Assembly (NCBI GenBank): GCA_022773585.1
Contig: JALEZZ010000002.1
Span: 1-32,643, forward strand
Origin: Selenomonas sp.
Lineage (GTDB): Bacteria > Bacillota > Negativicutes > Selenomonadales > Selenomonadaceae
Length of the DNA: 32,643 nucleotides
Direction: 5' to 3'
Positions 16,330 to 26,299 of the stretch are shown here, in pieces. The stretch's first letter is position 1. Each line of letters opens with the position of its first letter. The position numbers and the translations under genes are program-made. The notes beneath the pieces were generated by a model. The model made no database searches. It saw nothing but the letters and a program-made list of their open reading frames with translations, and was not told where the DNA came from.

Positions 16330-18798
16330 TCACCCGATCATGACCGGCTTGACCTGCCAGATCTCCTTCGCGTACTCGTCAATCGTGCGATCCGAAGAGA
16401 AGATGCCGGAGTTCGCAATATTGACAGCACAGCTGCGGAGCCAGTGGAAGTGGTCTTTGTAGCGGCGATAGATTTCCCGATGTGCCTCAGCATAAGCGTT
16501 GAAATCCTTCAGGATGAAGAACTCGTCGTTCTGATGCACGAGGTAGTCAAAGAGCGAATGGAAATCGCCATACGTGCCGTCGGTCAGCTGGTTGACGACT
16601 GCGCGGACGTCTTCATTGTTGTTGTACTCGTCCCAGGCCGAATAGCCGCCATTTGCATAGTAGTCGAGGACTTCTTCTGCTTTGAGGCCGAAGATGACGA
16701 TGTGCTCGTCGCTGCCGACCGCGTCACGCATCTCGACGTTCGCGCCGTCGAGCGTGCCGATCGTGATGGCGCCGTTCATCATGAACTTCATGTTGCCCGT
16801 GCCGGAAGCCTCTTTCGACGCCGTCGAAATCTGCTCGGAGACATCGGCCGCTGGATAGACGATTTCGCCGATGGACACGCCGAAGTTCTCGATATAGACG
16901 ACCTTGAGCATCTTGTTCGTCTCAGGGTCATTGTTGACTTTCTCGGCCACCGCATTGATGAGGCGGATGGTCTCTTTCGCGATGTAGTAGCCCGGTGCCG
17001 CCTTGCCGCCGAAGAAGTACGTCGTCGGCTCCATCATGAAGTCCTTGTCATGCGCCTTCAAGTGGTTGTACTGGTACATGATGTGCAGGATGTTCATGAG
17101 CTGGCGCTTGTACGAATGGATGCGCTTGACCTGGATATCGAAAATCGTATCCGAATCGACGTCGATGCCGTTGTGCTTCTTGACGTATTCCGCGAGCGCC
17201 GTCTTGCGAATCTTCTTGACCCGGTCGAGCTCGGCGAGGACGGGCTTGTCATTGATGGCGTCATTGAAGAGGTCGAGCTGCTCCGGATGACGGTGCCAGC
17301 GACGGCTGCCGATCGTCTTGTCGAGGAGCTCCATGAGCTCCGGGTTCGCGCCCATGAGCCAGCGGCGATGCGTGATGCCGTTCGTCTTGTTGTTGAAGAG
17401 GCGTGGATTGTACTCGTAGAACGGGTGCAGCGTCGTCGATTTCAGGATGCCCGTATGAATCTTTGCGACACCGTTGACACTGTGGCTGCCGACAATAGCG
17501 AGGCGCGCCATGTGCACCATGCCGTCTTGGATGATTGAGAGCTCATGCACGCGGCCTTCGTCGCCCGGATAGCGGTCGCGCACTTCCTCGACCCAGCGGC
17601 GGTTGATTTCATCAATAATCATGTAGACGCGCGGCAGCAGCGGCTGGAACATGTCAATCGGCCACTTCTCGAGCGCCTCCGGCATAATCGTGTGGTTCGT
17701 GTATGCCATCGTATTCTTCGTGATGGCCCAGGCTTCATTCCATTCGAAGCCTTCTTCATCGACGAGGATGCGCATGAGCTCGGCCACGCAGAGAGCAGGA
17801 TGCGTATCGTTGATATGGATGGCGATTTTCTTGGAGAAATCGTGGAGGTTCATGCCCGTCTTCTTGTAGTGGCGGACGATGCTCTGAACACCGGCCGAGA
17901 CGAGGAAGTACTCCTGAATCAGGCGCATGCGGCGGCCGTCATACGTGCTGTCATCAGGATACAGGAACTCCGTGATGCTCTCGACGAACTGGCGGTACTC
18001 GTTCTTGCGGCGCATTTCGTCCTGCGAAAGGCGGCCGTAATCCGAGAAGTCGCGGTTGACCTCGGCGTTCCAGAGGCGCAGCGTGTTGACCGTGTTGTTG
18101 TGATAGCCGACAATCGGCACATCATACGGCACAGCCATGACCGTCATCGGATTTTCGTAGACGAGCTTGAGACTGCCGTCTTCCATCTTCTTCATGTAGG
18201 CATTGCCGTTGAACTTGACGTCGATGGCCTTGTCCGGCTTGCGGTACTCCCAGGCAAAACCGTTCTTGAGCCAGTTGTCCGGAATCTCGACCTGGTTGCC
18301 GTCGACAATCTTCTGCTCGAACAGACCGTACTGGTAGCGGATGCTGCAGCCGTGACCCGGCAGACGATGCGCTGCCATCGAGTCGATGAAGCAGGCAGCG
18401 AGACGGCCGAGGCCGCCGTTGCCGAGGCCCGCATCCGGCTCTTCCTCATACGTATCCGACAGATTGATGCCGAGGCCGTCGAGGACGTCCTCCACAGCAT
18501 CCTCGATGCCGAGGTTGATGAGGTTCGACTTCAGCAGGCGTCCGAGCAAGAACTCGATGGAGAAGTAATAGATCTGCTTTTCCTGGCGCTGCATGTAGGC
18601 GCTGTTCGTCTTGATCCAGTTCTCCGTGATGAACTGCTTCGCCGTCGCAGCGACCGTCTGGTAGACCTCATTCTTCGTCAGCTCGTGAATCTCGCGGCCC
18701 CACATGACATGGGCGGTGTTGACGAAACGCAGGCGCAACGATTCCTTCAGCGCCTCATATTCCCGGTCTCTTTTGATATCCTTTTTCTCCCTTGCCAA
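16330..18798 (-). CDS. glgP: Glycogen/maltodextrin phosphorylase
   Basis: An 822-residue GT35 alpha-glucan phosphorylase, pyridoxal-phosphate dependent, releasing glucose 1-phosphate from glycogen ends. It shows NGGLGRLAACFIDSMA near the N-terminal third, the glucan-site region NDTHPALCVAELMRILVDE, QVKRIHSYKRQLMNILH, and the PLP site EASGTGNMKFMMNGAITIGTLDGANVEM, whose Lys forms the Schiff base. The frame extends upstream to 18861, but the best start is the TTG at 18798 (L-AREKKDIKRD), with GGGGAG 8 nt before it. The 76-bp gap to glgD supports this choice. It is third in the glg operon, next to the synthesis genes, so breakdown and synthesis are co-transcribed. Confidence 0.95.
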   Translation of the reverse strand: MAREKKDIKRDREYEALKESLRLRFVNTAHVMWGREIHELTKNEVYQTVAATAKQFITENWIKTNSAYMQRQEKQIYYFSIEFLLGRLLKSNLINLGIEDAVEDVLDGLGINLSDTYEEEPDAGLGNGGLGRLAACFIDSMAAHRLPGHGCSIRYQYGLFEQKIVDGNQVEIPDNWLKNGFAWEYRKPDKAIDVKFNGNAYMKKMEDGSLKLVYENPMTVMAVPYDVPIVGYHNNTVNTLRLWNAEVNRDFSDYGRLSQDEMRRKNEYRQFVESITEFLYPDDSTYDGRRMRLIQEYFLVSAGVQSIVRHYKKTGMNLHDFSKKIAIHINDTHPALCVAELMRILVDEEGFEWNEAWAITKNTMAYTNHTIMPEALEKWPIDMFQPLLPRVYMIIDEINRRWVEEVRDRYPGDEGRVHELSIIQDGMVHMARLAIVGSHSVNGVAKIHTGILKSTTLHPFYEYNPRLFNNKTNGITHRRWLMGANPELMELLDKTIGSRRWHRHPEQLDLFNDAINDKPVLAELDRVKKIRKTALAEYVKKHNGIDVDSDTIFDIQVKRIHSYKRQLMNILHIMYQYNHLKAHDKDFMMEPTTYFFGGKAAPGYYIAKETIRLINAVAEKVNNDPETNKMLKVVYIENFGVSIGEIVYPAADVSEQISTASKEASGTGNMKFMMNGAITIGTLDGANVEMRDAVGSDEHIVIFGLKAEEVLDYYANGGYSAWDEYNNNEDVRAVVNQLTDGTYGDFHSLFDYLVHQNDEFFILKDFNAYAEAHREIYRRYKDHFHWLRSCAVNIANSGIFSSDRTIDEYAKEIWQVKPVMIG

Positions 18799-18874
18799 AT
18801 GTAACACTCCCCACTTGAACAATAACTGAAACACAGAAGGCCGCCCGGAACCCGATTCCAAGCGGTCCTCGTAT

Positions 18875-19981
18875 TCAGATTACCACATTTTTGGCAACAA
18901 TCAAAGGATAATTTGGGGCTCCTTTGAGCCACTTATCCTTGGAGATCGTCACATTCTTGTCGCAGATGACATTCTCGACGAGAGAGCCTTCCTCGATATC
19001 GCTCTTCTGCATGATGATCGAGTTCTTGATCTTGACGTCTTTGCCGACCGTGACCCCGCGGAACAGGATGCTGTTCTCAACCTGGCCGCGGATGATGCAG
19101 CCATTGGCGATCAAGCTGTTCTTGACATCCGCCGTCTCCTTGTACTGCACAGGAACAGCATCCTTGACCTTCGTGTAGATGCTGTTCTCGCCCATGAAGA
19201 GCTCCTGCCAGACTTCTGGCTGCAGGATGTCCATGTTCGCCTTGTAGTAGGCGGCCGTCGAATCGATGTGTGCGACATAGCCGTCATGCTCGTACGCGTA
19301 AATCGTGTACTCGTTCGCGCGGCGGATGATGCCGTCCATCAGGAGATCCTGTCCGCCGTGTTCGTACGTGTAGCGCACGAGCTCGACGAAGACTTTCTTC
19401 TCCATCAAGTAGATGCTCATCGAGACTTTCGAACCATCATAGATGGCCGGCTTCTCCGAGATGTCCTCGACGAGGCCGTTGTCTGCGGTCTCGAGCACGA
19501 CGTTCTTGCCGACGGACTCTTCGTCTGCCGTATGGTAGACCATCGTGATGTCAGCACCCGTATTCTGGTGGAACATCAGGATCGGGTTGAAATCCATGTT
19601 GTAAACGAAGCTGCCGCGTGCGAGAAGCACGTACTTCTGCGTGCTGTGCTCGATGAAGTCGAGGTTGTGATAGAAATTCTTGAGATCGCCCTTGCGGAGG
19701 TCTTCCTCATCCTTCGAGTACGGCAGGTAGAACAGGCCGTCGTGGCGGCGCGCGAGATCCCAATCCTTGCCGGAGCGCAGATGGTCGAGCACGGAACGCG
19801 GCTCGTCCGGCAGCATGATGCCGACGTTCTGGATGCCGGAATTCACCATGCTGGAAAGCGCGAAGTCGATGAGGCGGTAGCGCCCCGCGAACGGGATCGA
19901 CTCGACAGCGCGCTTCTCCGCGAGTTCGCGAATGAGGCTCTTCTTTTCCTGAAGGTCGACGATACCCATGACAGTTTTCAA
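18875..19981 (-). CDS. glgD: GlgD, regulatory-type subunit of ADP-glucose pyrophosphorylase
   Basis: About 368 residues, a GlgC paralogue of the Firmicutes GlgD type. The nucleotidyltransferase domain (1-245) starts KTVMGIVDLQEKKSL in place of the catalytic GGxGxRL loop of GlgC, yet keeps AGRYRLIDFALSSMVNSGI. A left-handed beta-helix follows (about 270-368: ENSILFRGVTVGKDVKIKNSIIMQKS). In other Firmicutes GlgD is inactive or nearly so alone and raises GlgC activity in a heteromer. I favour the TTG at 19981, which gives MKTVMGI as in the family and has GGGGTG 6 nt upstream; the GTG at 19990 lies inside that site. It is second in the operon, 50 bp after glgC. Confidence 0.93.
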   Translation of the reverse strand: MKTVMGIVDLQEKKSLIRELAEKRAVESIPFAGRYRLIDFALSSMVNSGIQNVGIMLPDEPRSVLDHLRSGKDWDLARRHDGLFYLPYSKDEEDLRKGDLKNFYHNLDFIEHSTQKYVLLARGSFVYNMDFNPILMFHQNTGADITMVYHTADEESVGKNVVLETADNGLVEDISEKPAIYDGSKVSMSIYLMEKKVFVELVRYTYEHGGQDLLMDGIIRRANEYTIYAYEHDGYVAHIDSTAAYYKANMDILQPEVWQELFMGENSIYTKVKDAVPVQYKETADVKNSLIANGCIIRGQVENSILFRGVTVGKDVKIKNSIIMQKSDIEEGSLVENVICDKNVTISKDKWLKGAPNYPLIVAKNVVI

Positions 19982-20031
19982 TGTATTCACCCCGTTTGAA
20001 TATCAAGATTCCAGATTGGATGAAAGACAAA

Positions 20032-21186
20032 TCAGCCCGCTTGCTTGGAGCCAGCCGCCGGCAGGACGTTCTCGCCCTCGGCAACGACCGTGATTGCACC
20101 TTTCGCGCCCTCGACACGGGCCTCCGGAGCGATGTCGCAGTTCTGCGCAACGATGGCATAATCGACGACAGCGCCTTCACCGATGACCGTCGACGGCATG
20201 ACGACGGAATTCGTGACCTTTGCGCCCTTGCCGATGCGCACGCCCGGGAAAATGACGGAATTCTCAACTTCACCGAGCACCATCGAGCCTTCCGAGACCA
20301 TCGAATTCTTGATCTTGGCATCCGGGCCGACGTAGTGCGGCGGCATGGACGGGTTCGACGAATAAATCTTCCAGTCGCCATTCAGCTCGAACGGAGGCTC
20401 GTCCTGCAGGAGATCCATATTTGCCTGCCAGAGGCTCTCGATCGTGCCGACATCCTTCCAATAGCCTTCGAATGCATACGAGAACAGGCGCGCCTTGTCC
20501 GCCAGCATCTTCGGAATGATGTTCTTGCCGAAGTCATGCGCCGACGTCTCATCCTTTGCATCGTCTTCCAGGTACTTCTTGAGGAAGCTCTTGTTGAAGA
20601 CGTAGATGCCCATGGAAGCGAGATTGGATTTCGGCTTCGCCGGTTTCTCCTCGAATTCTTCGATGCGGCCCGTCTTGTCGGTGTTCATGATGCCGAAGCG
20701 CGGAGCTTCTTCCCAAGGCACCTGGATGACACCGATCGTCGCATCCGCTTTGTTCTTCTTGTGCGCCTCGAGCATCCACGAATAATCCATCGTGTAGATG
20801 TGGTCGCCCGAAAGAATCAGCACATACTCAGGATCTGCGAGGTCGATGAAATTAAGATTCTGATAGATGGCATCCGCCGTGCCGCGGTACCAGTCCGCAC
20901 CCTTCTCGCGCGCATACGGCGGCAGGATGAAGACGCCGCCATCCTTCGTATCGAGATCCCACGAGCTGCCCGATGCGAGGTAGTTGTGGAGCTCGAGCGG
21001 ACGATACTGCGTCAGCACGCCGACCTTCTCGATGCCGGAATTCGCGCAATTCGAAAGCGGAAAATCAATGATGCGGTATTTGCCGCCGAACGGCACCGCC
21101 GGTTTCGCGATGTTCTTCGTGAGAGCACCGAGGCGGCTTCCCTGGCCGCCCGCCAAGATCATGGCCAAGCATTCTGTCTTTCTCAT
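20032..21186 (-). CDS. glgC: Glucose-1-phosphate adenylyltransferase (ADP-glucose pyrophosphorylase)
   Basis: A 384-residue enzyme making ADP-glucose from ATP and glucose 1-phosphate, the first committed step of glycogen synthesis. The nucleotidyltransferase domain starts [27 protein letters not shown], with the GGxGxRL loop and downstream lysine. It continues with [30 protein letters not shown], the metal-site region [15 protein letters not shown], and [20 protein letters not shown]. The C-terminal third is a left-handed beta-helix ([27 protein letters not shown]). The ATG at 21186 has GGGGGG 8 nt upstream; the frame runs further up without a ribosome site. It is the first gene of the operon. 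Allosteric control by sugar phosphates is usual for the family. Confidence 0.97.
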   Translation of the reverse strand: MRKTECLAMILAGGQGSRLGALTKNIAKPAVPFGGKYRIIDFPLSNCANSGIEKVGVLTQYRPLELHNYLASGSSWDLDTKDGGVFILPPYAREKGADWYRGTADAIYQNLNFIDLADPEYVLILSGDHIYTMDYSWMLEAHKKNKADATIGVIQVPWEEAPRFGIMNTDKTGRIEEFEEKPAKPKSNLASMGIYVFNKSFLKKYLEDDAKDETSAHDFGKNIIPKMLADKARLFSYAFEGYWKDVGTIESLWQANMDLLQDEPPFELNGDWKIYSSNPSMPPHYVGPDAKIKNSMVSEGSMVLGEVENSVIFPGVRIGKGAKVTNSVVMPSTVIGEGAVVDYAIVAQNCDIAPEARVEGAKGAITVVAEGENVLPAAGSKQAG

Positions 21187-21548
21187 AAGTATAACCCCCC
21201 TGGATGTCTGGCGAGCCGGAAGGCCCCTATTCCTCCCGCGTTCCCTGTCCCAAAAGACAACCAACGCTATAACATATTTCGTTCGCAAAAGGAAAAGAAA
21301 AATATCTCATTTGATTTTTCTGTCAATTTCGCCATTCATCGCGGCAGTTGCACGCCTGCCGCTCCGGATGGCCTGACCTTTTGTTGACCTCTTGCAATCC
21401 TTATACTGAAAAGATTCTACATTCGGAAACAAAGTCCTTCTTCTATTTCAATTTTTTCTTCTTTTTCCCATCTTTTTTGAAAATGTAGTACAATAGAAGA
21501 AAAACGCACATCCCATCGAAAACCATCCCAGAAGAAAGGAGCTTTTTT
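21187..21548. promoter_or_regulatory. Divergent intergenic region between glgC and ostA-like gene
   Basis: No gene is visible in these 362 bp. On the minus strand a consensus TTGACA (21326-21321), 16-bp spacer and TATTTT (21304-21299) is the best glg operon promoter, giving a leader of about 105 nt. On the plus strand TATACT (21402-21407), with a weak TTTTGT or TTGTTG -35, and TACAAT (21489-21494) are candidates for the ostA-like gene. The first 70 bp before glgC hold GC-rich runs but no clean hairpin. No operator was recognised. Confidence 0.5.
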
Positions 21549-22085
21549 ATGGAATTGAAAGCCTTCAAACGAAGGGCGCGCCGCTTCGCTGCCGCTGCCT
21601 GCGCCCTGCTGCTCCCCGCCGCTGTCCTCTTCACCGCGCCGCAGATGGCTGCCGCCGATCCCGTGAAGCCCGTCGTCACAGCCGACGCGAAAACGTATGA
21701 CGAAAACACGGGCTGCTACCACCTCCAGGGCAACGTCACCGTCACGTCAGGCGATCGCGTGGCACGCATGGACGACGCGCAGGTCAGCGCAACGAATCTC
21801 GAAATCTGGGGACAGGGCAACGTCTCGCTCCAGAAGGGCGACGAGCTCGTCTTCACGGCTGACGCCGTCTACCTCGAAGGCTTCGCGCCATCCGCGACGC
21901 TCTTCGGCCGTGTCAAGCTCGAGCGCCCCGGCCTCGTCATCCGCGCCGAGAGCGTGACCTGCGACTGGAAATCCGGCACGGCGACGTTCCACGGCCACGT
22001 CATCTGCATCGAAAACGGCAAAGAAAAAGTTGCAGGAACACTGGTATACGATATGGAAAGCGGGGCGGTGCAGCAGTACAGCTGA
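21549..22085 (+). CDS. OstA/LptA-like periplasmic protein
   Basis: A 178-residue secreted protein of the OstA/LptA-like family. A signal peptide with twin-Arg-like basic start (KRRARRFAAAACALLLPAAV) is cleaved near AAA-D36. The mature part is built of short beta strands with the OstA repeat character: ADAKTYDENTGCYHLQGNVTVTSG, ATNLEIWGQGNVSLQKGDELVFTADAVYLEG and GTATFHGHVICIENGKEKVAGT. LptA proteins form a beta-jellyroll that shuttles lipopolysaccharide across the periplasm, so its presence implies a diderm envelope. It may be an LptA-family paralogue rather than the main LptA, since no lptB, lptC or kdo genes are adjacent. AGAAAGGAGC sits 6 nt before the ATG. It is monocistronic, with a terminator at 22121-22151. 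Confidence 0.85.
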   Translation: MELKAFKRRARRFAAAACALLLPAAVLFTAPQMAAADPVKPVVTADAKTYDENTGCYHLQGNVTVTSGDRVARMDDAQVSATNLEIWGQGNVSLQKGDELVFTADAVYLEGFAPSATLFGRVKLERPGLVIRAESVTCDWKSGTATFHGHVICIENGKEKVAGTLVYDMESGAVQQYS

Positions 22086-22114
22086 GCTTTTGCATATCAT
22101 GATCTTGCAACCAC

Positions 22115-22151
22115 AAAAATTGCGCCCAACGCTTTGTTGGACGCAGTTTTT
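22115..22151. terminator. Terminator between ostA-like gene and convergent chemoreceptor
   Basis: A 10-bp stem with one mismatch (22121-22130 with 22136-22145). A T-run follows on the plus strand (22147-22151) and a matching A-run precedes it (22115-22119), so it can stop both converging transcripts. Confidence 0.82.
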
Positions 22152-22165
22152 ATATCGTGAAGCTT

Positions 22166-23977
22166 TCACCCGATTGTGAACCGATTCGCCTCTTCATTCT
22201 GCTTCTGGATGATGTCCGAGATGCCTGCGAGGCGATGGTCGCAGTTGGCGACGCTTGTCGATACTTCATTGAGACGAGCGGAGGTCTCTTCGGAAGATGC
22301 AGCCGATTCCTCGACAATGGCAGCGAGCGATGCAACGGAGGCAGTGACTTCGTTCTTCAACGCATCGAGCTTGTCCGCCTGTGCGCCGAACGTGCTGGCC
22401 GACGTGCTGACAGCTGCCATCCCGCGCTCGAGCGAGGCAAAGGCGCCCTTTGTCGCCCCGAGGCGTTCTTGCTCTTTCTTGACGTTTTCCGTGACTTCCG
22501 CGACCTTTTCTGCAGAGAGGCGAATCTGTTTCGTGAGAGAAGAAAGCGTCTGCTCGATGTTTTCCGCATTCTGACGGGATTCCTCGGCGAGCTTGCGCAC
22601 TTCGTCGGCGACGACGGCGAACCCCTTGCCATGCTCGCCGGCACGGGCTGCTTCGATGGCCGCGTTGAGCGCGAGAAGATTCGTCTGCTCAGCGATGCCC
22701 TTGATCATGTCGACGGCGCCGCTGATGCCGTCCGTAGCTTGCGTCGTCTTGTCCGTCTGCTGCTGCACGACGACGACAGCGTCAGCCGTGTCGCTCGAAA
22801 TCTCGGCGAGCGACGTGATCGAGGCCTTCGCCTGCTCCGAGTCCGCTGTCATCGTGGTGACAGCCTCCGAAAGCGTACCGGCTCCCTGTTTTTGCTCAGC
22901 GATGTAGCTGCCGAGCTCATCCATGCGGCTTTTTACATTGTCCGTCTCCTCGGCCTGCTTCGTGACGCCTTTCGCGAGTTCTTCCACAGCGCCGTTGATG
23001 TTTTTGACGGCTTCCGTGATGTCGGTGAACGCCTTGCGGAAATCATCGCTCTCCTGATCGAGCGAGTCACTGACGTCACGGCTCTTGCCAAGGATGTCCT
23101 TCAGCGTGTCCTGCACGGCTTTCATCGAGCGGCCGATGCTGCCGATCTCATCCGTGCGAGCGAGCAGCTCTGGCGAGACGGAGAATGCGAGGTTGCCGTT
23201 TGCAACGTCGCCGAGCTCGTCCGTGACCTGGTTAATCGGGCGCGTGATGGATTTCGCGAATGCGTAGGCAATGAGAACGGCGACGACAATGACAATGAGG
23301 CTCAGCACGAGCTGGAGAATCGTCGTCTGATGCGCACTCGTGTCGATGGCATTGACGGTCGCGACCATCTCGGCCGTCATGTCATCCGTGTAGTTGCCCG
23401 TCGTGATGACCCAGCCCCACGGCGCAAACGGCGCGGAGTATGCGAGCTTCGGTGCGACGGTTACGCCATCGGCTTTCGTGAAATAAAATTCATTGTAGCC
23501 GCCCTGGCCGCCTTCTGTCGCCTTCATGATTTCCTGAATGATCATGACGCCGTTCTGGTCGACGAGGTTCTTGCGGTTCGTGCCTTCTTTTTTCGTCAGG
23601 ACGGGATGCATGACGAGCGTGTAGTCGCGCGCGTCGATCCAGAAGTATCCCGTGCCGTCGTCACGGTAGCGCATGCCTCGGATTGTTTCCTTCGCGGCTG
23701 TCTTCGCCTGCTCTTCCGTGAGCGTGCCAGCCTGCTGCTGCTTGTAATACGTTTCGCAGACCGCGATGGCCGTCTGAACTTCGGATTTGATTTCCGTGCG
23801 GTAGCCGTCGTCCATCGCCTGATTGTAATACCGATCCGTCATCGCGGACATGCTGTGCAGGCCGTACTGCGATGCAAGCGCGAGCACGATGGCGGTGCCG
23901 AGCACGAGCGCGATGATCACGACAAGGAGCTTTTGCAGCAGTCCGCCTGCAGTTCCCTTGATCGATAACGTTTTCAT
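22166..23977 (-). CDS. Methyl-accepting chemotaxis protein with single Cache domain
   Basis: A 603-residue chemoreceptor. TM1 is about residues 14-36, and an extracytoplasmic sCache_2-like domain about 45-205. The latter shows [51 protein letters not shown] and [17 protein letters not shown]2 is about 220-242 and HAMP about 243-296. A cytoplasmic coiled coil carries the signalling tip near 427-465 ([35 protein letters not shown]). Cache_2 receptors commonly sense small organic acids; the ligand here is unknown. No C-terminal pentapeptide is present. GGGAGG lies 8 nt before the ATG and a promoter lies at 24050-24078. It is monocistronic. Its sensor differs from that of the other receptor at 5275-6972, so the two are not a recent duplication. 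Confidence 0.93.
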   Translation of the reverse strand: MKTLSIKGTAGGLLQKLLVVIIALVLGTAIVLALASQYGLHSMSAMTDRYYNQAMDDGYRTEIKSEVQTAIAVCETYYKQQQAGTLTEEQAKTAAKETIRGMRYRDDGTGYFWIDARDYTLVMHPVLTKKEGTNRKNLVDQNGVMIIQEIMKATEGGQGGYNEFYFTKADGVTVAPKLAYSAPFAPWGWVITTGNYTDDMTAEMVATVNAIDTSAHQTTILQLVLSLIVIVVAVLIAYAFAKSITRPINQVTDELGDVANGNLAFSVSPELLARTDEIGSIGRSMKAVQDTLKDILGKSRDVSDSLDQESDDFRKAFTDITEAVKNINGAVEELAKGVTKQAEETDNVKSRMDELGSYIAEQKQGAGTLSEAVTTMTADSEQAKASITSLAEISSDTADAVVVVQQQTDKTTQATDGISGAVDMIKGIAEQTNLLALNAAIEAARAGEHGKGFAVVADEVRKLAEESRQNAENIEQTLSSLTKQIRLSAEKVAEVTENVKKEQERLGATKGAFASLERGMAAVSTSASTFGAQADKLDALKNEVTASVASLAAIVEESAASSEETSARLNEVSTSVANCDHRLAGISDIIQKQNEEANRFTIG

Positions 23978-24049
23978 AAAGACAGCCTCCCAAAGAATGA
24001 ATCATCCCATATCCCATCATAAAATCGAATGTTAAACCGCCACAAACTA

Positions 24050-24078
24050 ATGATAGCACAATTTTGTAATGTTGTCAT
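24050..24078 (-). promoter_or_regulatory. Promoter of the Cache chemoreceptor
   Basis: On the minus strand ATGACA (24078-24073), a 17-bp spacer and TATCAT (24055-24050), each one base off consensus. The leader to the ATG at 23977 is about 66 nt. It lies just after the glyS terminator. Confidence 0.65.
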
Positions 24079-24141
24079 TCTCTATTAGAAAATACTATAT
24101 TTTTTTGGTATCTCCTCGCATGGAATATTTGTCGCCACGAC

Positions 24142-24192
24142 AAAAAAGGATGTGCAGCAGCGAAAAATCGCGAACTGCAGCATCCTTTTTTC
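24142..24192 (-). terminator. Terminator of glyQS
   Basis: A long stem (24142-24157 with 24175-24192, one bulged base) whose arms end in A6 and T6, so it reads as a terminator on either strand. It lies about 45 bp after the glyS stop codon at 24238. Confidence 0.85.
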
Positions 24193-24237
24193 ATCGTCAA
24201 ACGTATGAAGTTGTCTATCTGGAGTTACAAAGCGAGG

Positions 24238-26298
24238 TCAGCCCAGCACAATCTTCGTGAAGTCTGCGACGCGGCCGACGGTCTTGTCGATGGATTTCAG
24301 GAGGCCGAGGCGGTTGTTCTTGACCGCTTCGTCCTTGTCCATGACGAGCACGCCATCGAAGAATGCGTCGATGGGCTTCGAGAGCTCCGTCAGCGCATCA
24401 ATCGCGCCCGTGTAGTCCTCGCCGGAAACGAGGCTCTCGACAGCACTTTCTGTCGAGGTGTACGCCTGATAGAGGCTCTTCTCGACGTCTTCTTTGAAGA
24501 GGCTTTCGTCAATCTTGTCAGCGTCTGCCTTCTTCGCGAGGTTCGCGACGCGGACGAATGCCTGGATGTTCGCCTCGGCACCGTCCTCGGCGACGAACTT
24601 CTGCACAGCCTGTGCACGGAGCTCGACGCTGTAGAGATCATCGACATCGCCGAGCACGCTGTCAATGACGTCATAACGGACATGTTCGCCTTCGAGCACG
24701 TTCTTGAGGCGCAGACGCAGGAAGTCGGCGACGTCCTTCTGCATCTTCGCGCGCTCTTTTTCGTCCGTGATGCCATAGAGATCCATCGCCTTCGCGACGA
24801 CGGCCGAGATGGAAAGGTGCTGCTTCGCCTCGATGCTCATGTTGACGAGGCCGAGCGCCTGGCGGCGCAGCGCGAACGGATCCTGCGAGCCCGTCGGAAT
24901 CTTGCCGAGATGGAACGTGCCGACAATCGTGTCAATCTTGTCGGCCACGCTGACGATGCGGCCCGCATCGCTCTGCGGCTGGCTGTCGCCCGCGAAGCGC
25001 GGCATGTAGTGCTCGTCGATGGCGACGGCGACTTTCTCGCACTCGCCATCGAGGCGCGCATACTCGCGGCCCATGATGCCCTGGAGTTCCGTGAACTCCG
25101 TGACCATACCCGTCACGAGGTCGGCTTTCGAGAGCAGTGCCGCGCGATGTGCGTGCTTGTGCGCCTTTTCGTCTGCACCGAGCGCATCGGCGATGAAATC
25201 CGAAAGCGCTGCGAGACGTTCCGTCTTCTCGTACATCGTGCCGAGGCCCTGCTGGAACACGACGGTCTTGAGCTTTTCGCGATGCTCTTCGAGGCTTTTC
25301 TTGCGGTCTTCATCAAAGAAGAACTGCGCATCGGCGAGGCGGGCGCGCAGCACGCGCTCGTTGCCGTGCTGGACGGTTTCGAGGAATTCCTTGCCGCCGT
25401 TGCGCACCGTGATAAAGAGCGGCAGCAGCTTGCCATCCGCGTCTTTGACCGGGAAATAGCGCTGATGATCGCGCATCGGCGTGATGACAGCTTCCGGCGG
25501 GAGTTTCAGATACTTCTCTTCGAACTTGCCGCAGAGCGCTGTCGGATACTCGACGAGGTAGAGGACTTCTTCCAGCAGGTCTTCTGTGATTTCAGCCTTG
25601 CCGCCATTCGCCTTCGCGACTTCCTCGATCTGCTGGCGGATCATGGCCTTGCGGCGCTCCGGATCGACGATGATGAATGCTTTTTCACAAGCATCAACGT
25701 AATCCGATGCTTTTGCAATCTCGAAATCTCCCATGGACAGGAAGCGATGTCCGCGCGACGTGCGGCCGGATTTGACATTCGCGACCTCGAACGGGATGAC
25801 CGTATCGTCGAGCAACGCGACAATCCATCGAATCGGACGGATGAACTTGAATTCGAGTGCGCCCCAGCGCATGTTGTTCGGGAACGAGAGGCCGCAGATG
25901 AGATCCGGCAGCATCGTCTCGAGGAGCTTCGCCGTCTCTTTTCCCTCTTCGTGCACGATGGCATAGACGTAGCCGTCTTTCTGCACGAGGTCTTCGGGCG
26001 CAACATGCTGGCCGCGCGCAAACCCCTGCGCCGCCTTCGTCGGCTTGCCGTCCGCATCGAACGCAATCTTGATGGACGGGCCACGGTTCTCGCTTGAGAC
26101 ATCCGCCTGCTTTTCCGCTACGCCATGCACCAGGAGTGCCGAACGGCGCGGCGTGCCGAGCGTCTCGACGCTCTCAAAATCAATGCGCGCGTCTTTGAGC
26201 GCCGCTTCCGCCTTTTCCTTCAGCTGGGCGAGGATGCCCGGCATCACATGGGCCGGAACTTCCTCCGTGCCGATTTCAAGCAGTAATTCTTTCGCCAT
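24238..26298 (-). CDS. glyS: Glycyl-tRNA synthetase beta subunit
   Basis: A 686-residue beta subunit of the bacterial alpha2beta2 glycyl-tRNA synthetase, the usual size. It starts MAKELLLEIGTEEVPAHVMPGILAQL, the family hallmark. Further landmarks are LGTPRRSALLVHGVA, MRWGALEFKFIRPIRWIVALL, MRDHQRYFPVKDADGKLLP, SKADLVTGMVTEFTELQGIMGREYA and DKIDTIVGTFHLGKIPTGSQDPFALRRQALG. It ends in a helical region that contacts tRNA. It binds and positions tRNA-Gly for the catalytic alpha subunit. It begins 1 bp after the glyQ stop codon, so translation is probably coupled, and it shares the T-box control upstream of glyQ. Confidence 0.97.
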   Translation of the reverse strand: MAKELLLEIGTEEVPAHVMPGILAQLKEKAEAALKDARIDFESVETLGTPRRSALLVHGVAEKQADVSSENRGPSIKIAFDADGKPTKAAQGFARGQHVAPEDLVQKDGYVYAIVHEEGKETAKLLETMLPDLICGLSFPNNMRWGALEFKFIRPIRWIVALLDDTVIPFEVANVKSGRTSRGHRFLSMGDFEIAKASDYVDACEKAFIIVDPERRKAMIRQQIEEVAKANGGKAEITEDLLEEVLYLVEYPTALCGKFEEKYLKLPPEAVITPMRDHQRYFPVKDADGKLLPLFITVRNGGKEFLETVQHGNERVLRARLADAQFFFDEDRKKSLEEHREKLKTVVFQQGLGTMYEKTERLAALSDFIADALGADEKAHKHAHRAALLSKADLVTGMVTEFTELQGIMGREYARLDGECEKVAVAIDEHYMPRFAGDSQPQSDAGRIVSVADKIDTIVGTFHLGKIPTGSQDPFALRRQALGLVNMSIEAKQHLSISAVVAKAMDLYGITDEKERAKMQKDVADFLRLRLKNVLEGEHVRYDVIDSVLGDVDDLYSVELRAQAVQKFVAEDGAEANIQAFVRVANLAKKADADKIDESLFKEDVEKSLYQAYTSTESAVESLVSGEDYTGAIDALTELSKPIDAFFDGVLVMDKDEAVKNNRLGLLKSIDKTVGRVADFTKIVLG

Positions 26299-26299
26299 G

